Assembly (NCBI RefSeq): GCF_030697375.1
Contig: NZ_JAUYQD010000080.1
Span: 1 to 64,000, forward strand
DNA: 64,000 nucleotides
Direction: 5' to 3'
Source: Rhodoferax sp.
GTDB taxonomy: Bacteria > Pseudomonadota > Gammaproteobacteria > Burkholderiales > Burkholderiaceae_C
The notes under the pieces were generated by a model. The model ran no database searches, had not been told where the DNA came from, and saw nothing but the letters and a program-made list of their open reading frames with translations. Made by a program: the position numbers and the translations under genes. Positions 25,945 through 34,249 of the stretch are shown here, piece by piece; the first letter of the stretch is position 1; each line of letters begins with the position of its first letter.

Positions 25945-27879
25945 ATGTCCTATCTCGTGCTCGCCCGCAAGTACCGCCCCCGCAACTTTACCGAAATGGT
26001 GGGGCAGGACCATGTCGTGCAGGCCTTGACCAACGCACTCACCACCCGGCGACTGCACCATGCCTACCTGTTTACGGGTACGCGGGGCGTGGGCAAGACC
26101 ACGGTGTCGCGCATTCTGGCCAAATCCCTCAATTGCCAGGGCGTGGATGGGCAGGGCGGCATCACCGCCACACCGTGCGGTGTCTGTCAGGCCTGTACCG
26201 ACATTGATTCCGGCCGATTTGTCGATTACACCGAGCTCGACGCCGCCTCCAACCGGGGCGTGGACGAGGTGCAAGCCCTGCTGGAGCAGGCGGTGTACAA
26301 GCCGGTGCAGGGGCGCTTCAAGGTTTTCATGATCGACGAGGTGCACATGCTCACCAACACGGCGTTCAACGCCATGTTGAAAACGCTGGAAGAGCCACCC
26401 GAGTATTTGAAATTTGTGCTGGCCACCACCGACCCGCAAAAAGTGCCAGTCACGGTGCTCTCGCGCTGCCTGCAGTTCAATCTGCGCCCGATGGCACCCG
26501 AGACCATCCGTGAACATTTGACCAAGGTGCTGGAAGTGGAGCAGGTCAGCGCCGAAGTGCAGGCCCTGCGCCTGCTGGCCCGCGCGGCGCGCGGCTCCAT
26601 GCGTGACGCGCTCAGCCTGACCGACCAGGCCATCGCCTTTGGCTCGGGCCAATTGCAAGAGGCCACGGTGCGCCAGATGCTCGGCAGTGTCGACCGATCC
26701 TACGTATTCCGATTGATTGAGGCGCTGGCGCTGGGCGATGGGAAAACCGTGGTCGAAACCGCCGAGGCGCTGCGTCTGAACGGGCTGAGCGCAGCCTCCA
26801 CCTTGGAAGAGATGTCCACCGTGCTGCAGCGCATGGCCGTGGTACAGATCTTGGCCCAGGCCGCAGGAACAACTACCGCCAGTGTGGCCGATGACGACAG
26901 TGACCCGGAAGCTACGGACACCGCCCGTCTGGCGGCCTTGATGCCCATGGACGAAACCCAATTGCTGTACAGCATTTGTTTGCATGGGCGAGGAGACTTG
27001 GGACTGGCGCCCGATGAATATGCCGCTTTGACCATGGTGCTGTTGCGCCTGCTGGCTTTCAAGCCCAAGGGGCAGGTGGCCGGGGGCGTGCCGGACCAGG
27101 CGTATGCACCACCGGCTGAAAAAAAAACTCTGATTAGTTCACCGGTTACGCCGCCAGCTCCAGCTCCTCCTGCCGCCAAGCCTGCAGTGCTTCAACCGTG
27201 GGAAGATGCGCCTGCAGCATTGGCGGCGTCCCCCGTGATGGCCGTTGCGACGGTTGTGCCAACCGTGACACCACCGGCCCCTCGCAATGCGTCAGCCTTT
27301 CCGCCAGGCCAGGTGCTGCCGGTACGTAGCGGTGCCATCCCCGCCGAATCTGCCCCCAATTGTGAACAAAATACGACTCCAGCCCGCATGGAGCCTGCGC
27401 AAGCAGCTACTGAAATTGTAGCAATTCCAGTGCACACGCAGACGGAAAACCGCGCCGACACGGTGGCTGCCGCTGCCGCACCGGTGCTGGTCCCTACCGA
27501 AGATGGCGATTTCTGGCATGCCACCGTGCAACAGCTCATCAAGGGCGAAGCGATAACCGCCATGGTGCGCGAACTGGCCTTGCAGTCGCAGCTGGTGGCA
27601 CGTGACACCGACCAATGGATTTTGCGCTTGGAGCGTGAATCGCTGAATCAACCCAGCACCCGGGACCGTTTAACCGGTGCGCTGCAGGCGGCTGGTTTTG
27701 GTGTCAAATTGGTGGTGGAAATTGGCCGCGTGGTTGACAGCCCCGGGCGGCGCAACGCGGCTGCCGCTGCGCAACGGCAGCTTGGCGCCGAGAAGATTAT
27801 TTTTGATGACCCCTTTGTGCAGACCATGATGCGAGACTTTGGCGCGAAAATCGTCCCAGGCTCGATCAAACCCCTGTAG
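25945..27879 (+). CDS. dnaX: DNA polymerase III subunits gamma and tau
   Basis: Clamp-loader ATPase and replisome organiser. The 644 residues (tau) have Walker A GTRGVGKTTVSRIL near 45, a zinc module with Cys residues around CGVCQACTDI near 75, DEVHMLT near 130, and the SRC motif LSRCLQFNLRP near 172. A proline/alanine-rich linker (about 380-530) and a C-terminal polymerase/DnaB-binding domain follow. Two oddities lie in the linker: nine consecutive A at codons 392-395 with stops close by in both other frames, and an in-frame palindromic repeat near residues 476-493. It is followed by ebfC and recR, the usual order. Confidence 0.95.
   Translation: MSYLVLARKYRPRNFTEMVGQDHVVQALTNALTTRRLHHAYLFTGTRGVGKTTVSRILAKSLNCQGVDGQGGITATPCGVCQACTDIDSGRFVDYTELDAASNRGVDEVQALLEQAVYKPVQGRFKVFMIDEVHMLTNTAFNAMLKTLEEPPEYLKFVLATTDPQKVPVTVLSRCLQFNLRPMAPETIREHLTKVLEVEQVSAEVQALRLLARAARGSMRDALSLTDQAIAFGSGQLQEATVRQMLGSVDRSYVFRLIEALALGDGKTVVETAEALRLNGLSAASTLEEMSTVLQRMAVVQILAQAAGTTTASVADDDSDPEATDTARLAALMPMDETQLLYSICLHGRGDLGLAPDEYAALTMVLLRLLAFKPKGQVAGGVPDQAYAPPAEKKTLISSPVTPPAPAPPAAKPAVLQPWEDAPAALAASPVMAVATVVPTVTPPAPRNASAFPPGQVLPVRSGAIPAESAPNCEQNTTPARMEPAQAATEIVAIPVHTQTENRADTVAAAAAPVLVPTEDGDFWHATVQQLIKGEAITAMVRELALQSQLVARDTDQWILRLERESLNQPSTRDRLTGALQAAGFGVKLVVEIGRVVDSPGRRNAAAAAQRQLGAEKIIFDDPFVQTMMRDFGAKIVPGSIKPL
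27119..27127 (+). other. A9 slippage candidate for gamma-subunit production in dnaX
   Basis: GCT-GAA-AAA-AAA-ACT carries nine A in a row. A -1 shift reads AAC-TCT-GAT-TAG and stops at 27137; a +1 shift reads CTC-TGA and stops at 27133. Either yields a protein of about 395-398 residues containing all the ATPase domains but lacking the tau-specific C-terminus. In Thermus thermophilus, transcriptional slippage on a similar A run in dnaX makes gamma, and in E. coli ribosomal frameshifting does. No clear downstream stem-loop is visible here, which favours transcriptional slippage. Confidence 0.6.
27370..27422 (+). repeat. Interspersed palindromic repeat, copy 5, in frame inside dnaX
   Basis: ATACGACTCCAGCCCGCATG, then CCTGCGCAA, then core GCAGCTACTGAAATTGTAGC. 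It is read as T-T-P-A-R-M-E-P-A-Q-A-A-T-E-I-V-A within the flexible tau linker. Core mismatches relative to the consensus keep the frame open, which suggests an old insertion. Confidence 0.8.
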
Positions 27880-27933
27880 TGGGTGCGTAGCGAACGGCAC
27901 ATTTCATTTTTTACACTTTTAAAGGAATCCCCC

Positions 27934-28266
27934 ATGTTCAACAAAGGACAACTCGCAGGCCTGATGAAACAAGCCCAGGCGATGCAGGACAACATGAAGA
28001 AGGCCCAGGACGAGTTGGGCAATATTGAAGTCAGCGGCGAGTCCGGTGCGGGCTTGGTCAAGGTCACCATGACCTGCAAGCACGATGTCAAGCGTGTGAC
28101 CATCGACCCCAGCCTGCTGGCCGAAGACAAAGACATGCTGGAAGACTTGGTGGCAGCGGCTTTCAATGCGGCGGTGCGCAAGGCCGAAGACACTTCCAGT
28201 GAAAAAATGGGCAAGATCACTGCGGGCATGCCTGGCCTGCCTGGTGGAATGAAGTTTCCTTTCTAA
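27934..28266 (+). CDS. ebfC: Nucleoid-associated protein, YbaB/EbfC family
   Basis: 110-residue DNA-binding protein that forms tweezer-like dimers. MFNKGQLAGLMKQAQAMQ N-terminal helix, central ESGAGLVKVTMTCKHDVKRVTIDP strands, and a C-terminal GMPGLPGGMKFPF tail are family hallmarks. The ATG at 27934 has AAAGGAA upstream. It lies between dnaX and recR, in the widely conserved dnaX-ybaB-recR operon. Confidence 0.95.
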   Translation: MFNKGQLAGLMKQAQAMQDNMKKAQDELGNIEVSGESGAGLVKVTMTCKHDVKRVTIDPSLLAEDKDMLEDLVAAAFNAAVRKAEDTSSEKMGKITAGMPGLPGGMKFPF

Positions 28267-28284
28267 AGGCTATACCGCACCGCC

Positions 28285-28875
28285 ATGTCCGATGCCCATT
28301 CCCTTGACGCTTTGATCCAGGCGCTGCGGCGCTTGCCTGGCGTAGGTGTCAAGTCGGCCCAGCGCATGGCTTTTCATTTGCTGCAAAACGACCGTGCCGG
28401 CGCCCAGCTGTTGGCGCGCGCTTTGCACGATGCGGTAGACCATGTGCACCATTGCGAGCGCTGCCACACGTTCACCGAAGATCAGATCTGTGCCACTTGT
28501 CTGGACCCCAAACGGGACTCCACCAAACTGTGCGTCGTAGAGACTCCCGCTGACCAGTCGGCGCTGGAGCGCACCAATGCGTACAAAGGTCTGTACTTTG
28601 TGCTGATGGGAAAGCTCAGCCCGCTGGACGGTATCGGGCCGCACGAGCTGGGGCTCAAAAAATTGTTTGAACGGGCTTGCGACGGTGTGGTGCAAGAAGT
28701 CATTCTGGCCACCAACTTCACGGCGGAAGGTGAGGCCACGGCCCACATCATCAGCGAGGGCCTCAAAGCCCGTGGAGTGAAACCTACCCGTTTGGCGCGG
28801 GGGGTGCCGGTGGGCAGCGAACTGGAATACGTTGACTTGGGAACCATCGCCCATGCGCTGGTGGACCGCCGTTGA
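28285..28875 (+). CDS. recR: Recombination protein RecR
   Basis: Acts with RecF/RecO to load RecA at gaps. 196 residues: N-terminal helix-hairpin-helix (LRRLPGVGVKSAQRMAFHLL), a zinc finger with Cys at CERCHTFTEDQICATCLD near 55-72, and a TOPRIM domain (VVETPADQSALERT, then ATNFTAEGEATA near 145). Length is typical. It begins 18 bp after ebfC and ends the dnaX-ebfC-recR cluster. Confidence 0.96.
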   Translation: MSDAHSLDALIQALRRLPGVGVKSAQRMAFHLLQNDRAGAQLLARALHDAVDHVHHCERCHTFTEDQICATCLDPKRDSTKLCVVETPADQSALERTNAYKGLYFVLMGKLSPLDGIGPHELGLKKLFERACDGVVQEVILATNFTAEGEATAHIISEGLKARGVKPTRLARGVPVGSELEYVDLGTIAHALVDRR

Positions 28876-28915
28876 CTTGCGTCGGCCCACTTTTTTGTTT
28901 GAAAGTTGGAGTTCC

Positions 28916-29329
28916 ATGCAATTCGCACACTTTACCCTTGCCTATTGGTGCGTACTGGTAGCCTCGCTGTTGCCCATTGCCTGTGCGGGCATTGCCAAAG
29001 CCGGTATGTTTGGCAAGTCGCGCCGCTTGGGTGGTTTTGACAATGAAAATCCACGGGCGTGGCTGGCCCGCCAGACCGACTGGCGCGCACGCGCCAACGC
29101 GGCACAGGCCAACAGCTTTGAAGCGCTGCCATTTTTTATCGGGGCGGTGATCATTGCCCACCAATTGGGGGCCCATCAGGCCCGCTTGGATATCCTGGCG
29201 TTTTTGTTTGTGGTGCTGCGGATGATGTACATCATGATGTACGTTTCCGGCATGGCCACGGTGCGCAGCCTGGTCTGGTCCCTGGCCTTTGCCCTCAATA
29301 TTGCCATCCTGTTCGTGGGCTACCGTTGA
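28916..29329 (+). CDS. MAPEG family membrane protein
   Basis: 137-residue four-helix inner-membrane protein of the eicosanoid/glutathione metabolism (MAPEG) superfamily. The family fingerprint RANAAQANSFEALPFFIGAV is near residue 62, followed by VVLRMMYIMMYVSG. Bacterial members may be glutathione S-transferases or peroxidases, but the substrate here is unknown. ATG at 28916 with GGAG upstream. It is 40 bp after recR on the same strand and convergent with mltD, with stop codons 2 bp apart. Confidence 0.85.
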   Translation: MQFAHFTLAYWCVLVASLLPIACAGIAKAGMFGKSRRLGGFDNENPRAWLARQTDWRARANAAQANSFEALPFFIGAVIIAHQLGAHQARLDILAFLFVVLRMMYIMMYVSGMATVRSLVWSLAFALNIAILFVGYR

Positions 29330-29331
29330 AT

Positions 29332-30930
29332 TCAACGTTTGGCTAAACGGATGGGTTTGCCCTTGGTGTTTTTGGAGGCGACTGCGCGGCCTTTGGCCGC
29401 CGGTTTGGCGGAAGCTGATCTGGTTTTTGAGCGGGCAGAGGGGGGCAGAAACACAACCACCTGCTGACCGCGCTTGAAGCTGGCGGACGCCCCTACCTTG
29501 TTCCATTGCGCCACATTGCCGGTGGAGACACCGAACTTGCGCGCAATACTGGCCACATTTTCGCCCCGGCCAGCACGCACCACGGTGCGTTTGAGTACCA
29601 CTTCAGGCGCCAGTGAAATTTGACCGTTGTCGGCGACGTGGGAGGTGACGTCCTGCTCCATCCGGGCGGAGCGGGGCACCAGCAGAGTGGAGCCCGCCCG
29701 AATGACCACCTTGGGGGGAATATTGTTGACGCTGCGCAGCTCTGCCTCACCCATACCCACGCGTTTGGCCGCATCGGCCGGGCGCATGGTGGAGGGGGCG
29801 ATCCACACCGTCCAACTGGCAAGGCGGCCGCCACTGTAGCCCTCCAGGTTGCTTTGGTAGATTTCGGCGTTGTCCCATGGCAGCAGGATTTGCGGTGTGC
29901 CAGCCGCCATGATGACCGGGCGGTTGATCGACGGGTTCAGCGCTTTGAAGTCAGCCAGCGGAACCTCCGCCAATTTCGCCGCCAGCGCCAGATCAATATC
30001 GCGGCGGATGGTGACCGACTGAAAGTAGGGGTGGTTTTCGATCAGGGGGAGCTGGGAGTTGAATGCGGCAGGGCTTGAGACAATGTTTTTCACGGCCTGC
30101 AATTTGGGTACGTAAAACCGGGTTTCCATGGGCATGTTCAAGTCGGTATACCCGGTGGCGTGGCCTAAGCGCTGGTTTTTGGAGACGGCGCGGCCCACAC
30201 TACCTTCCCCCCAGTTGTAGGCGGCCAAGGCCAAATGCCAGTCACCAAACATTCCGTACAGTTTTTGAAGGTAATCCAGTGCGGCACGGGTAGACGCCAG
30301 GACATCCCGTCGGTCGTCCCGAAATGCGTTTTGCTTGAGCTCAAAGTATTTGCCGGTCGCGGGCATGAATTGCCACATTCCCGCCGCTTTGGCGCTGGAA
30401 ACGGCTTGGGGATTGAAGGCACTCTCGATGAACGGCAACAAGGCCAGTTCGGTGGGCATGTTGCGCAGTTCGAGTTCTTCCACCACATGGAACAGGTACT
30501 TTTTGGAGCGCTCCGTCATCCGAAAGATGTAGTCGGGTCGGGAGGCATACCATTGTTCGCGGTCATGGACCAAATCACTGTCCAGGTCGGGCATGCCATA
30601 GCCCCGGCGTATGCGCTCCCACAAATCTGCGGGTGGGGCCAACGCCACCACCGTGCGCGAAGCTGTTTGCTGCGCACTGATGGGTGCCAGTGGGGGGGCG
30701 TTGTCGGTATTTTGGGTTGTACTGGGGATTGCCGCAGGCAAATGGGCGGCGCGGAGCAACTCACGGCTCGTCACCAAAGCAAGCCCGTCACCGGGGGCAG
30801 ACGCCGCAACGGTGGTGCCGGTGTGTTCTGCAGGGCTCGGTGTGCCAGTTGGGACGCCGACGGTGGTGGTGCTGGCGCATCCGGCGAGCCATGCGGTGAA
30901 CGCGAGGCATACTATTTTTAAAAAATTCAT
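29332..30930 (-). CDS. mltD: Membrane-bound lytic murein transglycosylase D
   Basis: Cleaves peptidoglycan glycan strands to 1,6-anhydro ends. 532-residue lipoprotein: signal peptide with lipobox LAGC (Cys about 18), SLT domain with catalytic Glu in LPFIESAFNP near 165 and AAGMWQFMPATGKYF near 185, a GLAAYNWGEGS-like helix (LALAAYNWGEGSV) near 240, and two C-terminal LysM modules (about 370-425 and 455-500), then a basic tail. The ATG at 30930 overlaps the gloB stop codon as ATGA, so translation is coupled to gloB. An ATG at 30948 lies inside gloB. Confidence 0.92.
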   Translation of the reverse strand: MNFLKIVCLAFTAWLAGCASTTTVGVPTGTPSPAEHTGTTVAASAPGDGLALVTSRELLRAAHLPAAIPSTTQNTDNAPPLAPISAQQTASRTVVALAPPADLWERIRRGYGMPDLDSDLVHDREQWYASRPDYIFRMTERSKKYLFHVVEELELRNMPTELALLPFIESAFNPQAVSSAKAAGMWQFMPATGKYFELKQNAFRDDRRDVLASTRAALDYLQKLYGMFGDWHLALAAYNWGEGSVGRAVSKNQRLGHATGYTDLNMPMETRFYVPKLQAVKNIVSSPAAFNSQLPLIENHPYFQSVTIRRDIDLALAAKLAEVPLADFKALNPSINRPVIMAAGTPQILLPWDNAEIYQSNLEGYSGGRLASWTVWIAPSTMRPADAAKRVGMGEAELRSVNNIPPKVVIRAGSTLLVPRSARMEQDVTSHVADNGQISLAPEVVLKRTVVRAGRGENVASIARKFGVSTGNVAQWNKVGASASFKRGQQVVVFLPPSARSKTRSASAKPAAKGRAVASKNTKGKPIRLAKR

Positions 30931-31703
30931 CGGTAATGGTTCTTCCATTGGCGCAGCGTGGCAAATACCCCTGTCTGGGACACGCCTTTGGCATCAAAGG
31001 TGCGTGCGGATGCCATGACACAGGGGTGGCGGCTGCGTAAAAACGGGTTTATCTGGTTTTCAAGTGTGATGGTGCTTGGCAAGGTGGCTAGTCCCTTGGC
31101 GCGCAGATCGAGACAATGCGCGCGGTGGGCTGCAAGTTGCGGATTATCGGGATCGACTTCCAGTGCAAATTTCAGGTTGCCCAAGGTGTATTCGTGGGCG
31201 CAGCATACACGGGTAGAGCCTGGCAAGGCGGACAATCGCTCTAGAGATGCCAGCATTTGCGCCGGTGTGCCTTCAAAAAGGCGACCGCAGCCCCCGCTGA
31301 ACAAGGTGTCTCCGCAAAATAACACGGGGTCGCCGGCCAGCGCCGCCGAGTCACAAAAATAGGCAATATGACCTGCCGTGTGTCCAGGTACATCCAAGAC
31401 CCGAAACGCTAAGCCCAGGACGGACACCATATCGCCTTCAACGAGCCGTTTCAGAGGCTCGGGCATGGGTTCGTGGGCAGGCCCATACACCTGGGCGCCG
31501 GTGGTCTGGCGCAAAGAGTCCACCCCCCCAGTGTGGTCGGTATGGTGGTGGGTGACTAAAATGGCTTTCAGTTGCACCCCCTCGTGCTGCAGGGCCTTCA
31601 AAACGGGCTGTGCATCGCCCGGATCCACTACGATAGCCTCTTGCCCGTCGTGCAGCATCCAGATGTAGTTGTCGTCAAAGGCGGGCAGCGGTATTAACTT
31701 CAT
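30927..31703 (-). CDS. gloB: Hydroxyacylglutathione hydrolase (glyoxalase II)
   Basis: Hydrolyses S-D-lactoylglutathione to lactate and glutathione, the second step of methylglyoxal detoxification. 258-residue metallo-beta-lactamase fold: VDPGDAQPVLK near 30, metal site THHHTDHTGG near 53, VPGHTAGHIAYF with a metal His near 110, FCGDTLFSGGCGR near 130, and CCAHEYTLGNLKFA near 170. The start at 31703 overlaps the divergent methyltransferase start within a single CATG. It overlaps mltD at its 3' end. Confidence 0.95.
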   Translation of the reverse strand: MKLIPLPAFDDNYIWMLHDGQEAIVVDPGDAQPVLKALQHEGVQLKAILVTHHHTDHTGGVDSLRQTTGAQVYGPAHEPMPEPLKRLVEGDMVSVLGLAFRVLDVPGHTAGHIAYFCDSAALAGDPVLFCGDTLFSGGCGRLFEGTPAQMLASLERLSALPGSTRVCCAHEYTLGNLKFALEVDPDNPQLAAHRAHCLDLRAKGLATLPSTITLENQINPFLRSRHPCVMASARTFDAKGVSQTGVFATLRQWKNHYR

Positions 31704-32475
31704 GAGCGATCAAATTATAGGTTTGCACGATTGGTTTGAGACACCTGCGGGACGTTACCTGCTGGATTGGGAGCGTTCCTACGTGGATGAGGCCGTCGCC
31801 GATATCTTTGGCTACCATGCATTGCAACTTGGCGTACCCGAGTTGGAAGGTTTGCGAGCCAATAGGATGCCACACCAGTGGTTGGCCCTGGAGGATGTTC
31901 AGAATCACGCTGGACGCGCCATGGGCGCGGGAGCTGCGCTGCTGTGTGACTTCTCTGCTTTGCCCTTGCCCGCCAACAGCATGGATTTGCTGGTCTTGCC
32001 CCATACCTTGGAATTGAGTGCCAACCCCCACGCAACGCTAAGGGAAGTGGAGCGTGTATTGGTGCCCGAGGGGAGGGTGGTGATTTGTGGATTGAACCCT
32101 GTCAGTCTGTGGGGCTTTCGCCAACAGCGTGGGCATCTGTACCGAAGGTTTGGACGCGGAAACCTCTTTTTGCCCAATTGCGGTGAGTTCATCACCTATT
32201 GGCGATTGCAAGATTGGCTTCGGTTGTTGGGATTTGAGGTTGAGTTGGGCCAGTTTGGCTGTTATCGCCCGGCCGTGACGTCTGACAAGTGGTTGCAGCG
32301 TTTTGAATGGATGGACCGTATCGGTCCGCGCTGGTGGCCCATACTGGGTTCTGCCTATTTTTTGGTGGCGGTAAAGCGGGTGCGCGGCATTCGACTATTG
32401 GGTCCGGCGTGGAAAAGCGTACCGGTTCGCACTGCCAAGGCGGTGTCCATTGCGAGCCGAACCCATGATTTTTAA
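31702..32475 (+). CDS. SAM-dependent class I methyltransferase
   Basis: 257-residue methyltransferase-domain protein. The usual glycine-rich SAM loop is weak, but CDFSALPLPANSMDLLVLPHTLELSANPHATLREVERVLVPEGRVVICGLNP has the motif II-III layout of methyltransferase family 11. The substrate is unknown. The gene pair with rnhA next to gloB is common in Burkholderiales. The ATG at 31702 sits inside the gloB initiation codon region (CATG), so there is no intergenic space at all. Its TAA overlaps the rnhA ATG (TAATG). Confidence 0.82.
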   Translation: MSDQIIGLHDWFETPAGRYLLDWERSYVDEAVADIFGYHALQLGVPELEGLRANRMPHQWLALEDVQNHAGRAMGAGAALLCDFSALPLPANSMDLLVLPHTLELSANPHATLREVERVLVPEGRVVICGLNPVSLWGFRQQRGHLYRRFGRGNLFLPNCGEFITYWRLQDWLRLLGFEVELGQFGCYRPAVTSDKWLQRFEWMDRIGPRWWPILGSAYFLVAVKRVRGIRLLGPAWKSVPVRTAKAVSIASRTHDF

Positions 32476-32939
32476 TGGATGGAGAGAAACAATTGAACCA
32501 GGTGGTGATTTATACCGATGGAGCCTGCAAGGGCAACCCAGGCCCCGGGGGCTGGGGCGTGCTTTTGCGTTCGCCTGATGGCACAGAAAAGGAACTGTTT
32601 GGGGGGGAAAAGGGCACAACCAATAACCGGATGGAGATGATGGCCGTCATTCAGGCGCTGACTGCCCTCAAACGGCCTTGCACGGTGACGCTGCATTTGG
32701 ATAGTCAGTACGTGCTAAAGGGCATTACCGAGTGGCTTCCCGGCTGGAAAGCCAAGGGCTGGAAGACGGCGGCCAAACAACCCGTCAAAAATGTGGATTT
32801 GTGGCAGCAACTCGACCAACTGGTGACCCATGGCGGGCACAAACTGGACTGGCGATGGGTCAAGGGGCACAACGGCGACCCAGGCAACGAGCGTGCCGAT
32901 TCCCTGGCGAACCGTGGTGTGGAGCAGTTAGCCCGATAG
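32475..32939 (+). CDS. rnhA: Ribonuclease HI
   Basis: Degrades RNA in RNA-DNA hybrids, including primers and R-loops. 154 residues with the four catalytic acids visible in context: YTDGACKGNPGPGG (Asp), NNRMEMMAVIQAL (Glu), LDSQYVLKGI (Asp), and GNERADSLANRG (Asp), plus the basic handle GWKTAAKQPVKN. The start overlaps the stop of the methyltransferase by one base (TAATG), indicating translational coupling. Confidence 0.96.
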   Translation: MDGEKQLNQVVIYTDGACKGNPGPGGWGVLLRSPDGTEKELFGGEKGTTNNRMEMMAVIQALTALKRPCTVTLHLDSQYVLKGITEWLPGWKAKGWKTAAKQPVKNVDLWQQLDQLVTHGGHKLDWRWVKGHNGDPGNERADSLANRGVEQLAR

Positions 32940-32951
32940 ATATCGGGACCT

Positions 32952-32962
32952 CCCCCCCCCCC
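32952..32962. repeat. Eleven-C homopolymer between convergent genes
   Basis: An unbroken run of C lies in the 32-bp gap between the stop codons of rnhA and moeA. It does not interrupt either reading frame. Such tracts are prone to length variation and to sequencing error. Confidence 0.8.
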
Positions 32963-32971
32963 GGATGCAAC

Positions 32972-34249
32972 TTAAATTGCACCTTCGAACATCAGCACGC
33001 TCACCTCGTCACCTTCGGCAATATTGCCTTGGTCATGTGGCAGCACCAGCAGGCCATTGGCCTGCACCATGGAGCTCAGCACGCCCGAGCCTTGTTGACC
33101 GGTCAGTTGTGCGAACAATGATCCGTCCGGCGCAGCGGTGACGATGGCGCGCTGGTATTCGGTCCGGCCTGGCTTCTTGCGGATGGACACCCTGCTGCGG
33201 GCTCTGAGCAGCGGGGTAGCGCGGGGAGTGCAGCCCATCATCTGTAACAGGGCAGGGCGTACAAAAGCCAAAAAGGTCACCATCACAGCCACCGGGTTGC
33301 CAGGCAGTCCAAACAACAGGGTCTTGCCGATGTGCCCCACGGCCATCGGGCGTCCCGGGCGCATGGCAATTTTCCAGAAGACTACACCCGCATCGCCATC
33401 GGCCAGTTTGCGCATGGTGGCTTTGGTGTGGTCGGCTTCTCCCACACTCACCCCTCCACTGGTGATGATGGCGTCAGCCTGACTGGCTGCGGAACGAAAG
33501 GCGGCCTCCAGAGCGGCGGGGTCGTCCCGCACCACCCCCATGTCAATGACATCAACGCCCAGGCGGGTCAATAGCCCGTAAATGGTGTAGCGGTTGCTGT
33601 CGTACACCGCTCCCTCACGGGGGGGCTCACCCAGGCTCAGGATTTCGTCCCCGGTAGAAAAATAGGCGACCCGAAGGCGGCGCAGTACCGTAACTTGGGG
33701 CACGCCCAGACTGGCCAATAGTCCTAGCGCTGCGGGTGTGATGCGGGCGCCTGCTCGCAGTGCTGGTTCGCCTAGGCGAATATCTTCCCCTTTGCATCTT
33801 CGGTTGTCGCCAAACCGTACCGTGTCGGGCGCAATGGTGACGGTTTCACCTTCGCGTTTCACCATTTCCTGGGGCACTACTGTGTCTAGCCCTGCTGGCA
33901 TCACTGCACCGGTCATGATTTTGACGCACTGCAAGTCACCCACGGTCCCCACCCAGGCCTTGCCAGCCAGTGCCGTGCCCACGACCTTGAGTTCCAAGGG
34001 CGTGTGGGTGGTGAGCTGTGCGCCAGCAAAAGCATAACCATCCATGGCTGAGTTGTCATGGGCTGGCACGTGGACGGGAGAAATCACATCTTCGGCCACC
34101 ACGCAGCCCAGCGCGTCCATGAGGTGTACCGAACGGGTTTCGGTCATTGGCTGGACCAAGTGCGTCAAAAATTGGGCTGCAGCGTCAGCGCGTAAGGCAT
34201 TGGGGTTATAGCCCTGCAATTGCGCTGCGATCTCATTCAGGGTATTCAT
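32972..34249 (-). CDS. moeA: Molybdopterin molybdotransferase
   Basis: Inserts molybdate into adenylated molybdopterin. 425 residues with the MoeA order: N-terminal domain containing PAHDNSAMDGYAF near 65, MTGAVMPAGLDTVVPQE near 115, a MoaB/Mog-like domain with STGDEI near 200 and TSGGVSVGEADHTK near 270, then GLPGNPVAVMVTFLAFVRP near 320 and a C-terminal beta domain. It overlaps mobA by four bases (34246-34249) in the moaA-mobA-moeA operon. Confidence 0.95.
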   Translation of the reverse strand: MNTLNEIAAQLQGYNPNALRADAAAQFLTHLVQPMTETRSVHLMDALGCVVAEDVISPVHVPAHDNSAMDGYAFAGAQLTTHTPLELKVVGTALAGKAWVGTVGDLQCVKIMTGAVMPAGLDTVVPQEMVKREGETVTIAPDTVRFGDNRRCKGEDIRLGEPALRAGARITPAALGLLASLGVPQVTVLRRLRVAYFSTGDEILSLGEPPREGAVYDSNRYTIYGLLTRLGVDVIDMGVVRDDPAALEAAFRSAASQADAIITSGGVSVGEADHTKATMRKLADGDAGVVFWKIAMRPGRPMAVGHIGKTLLFGLPGNPVAVMVTFLAFVRPALLQMMGCTPRATPLLRARSRVSIRKKPGRTEYQRAIVTAAPDGSLFAQLTGQQGSGVLSSMVQANGLLVLPHDQGNIAEGDEVSVLMFEGAI

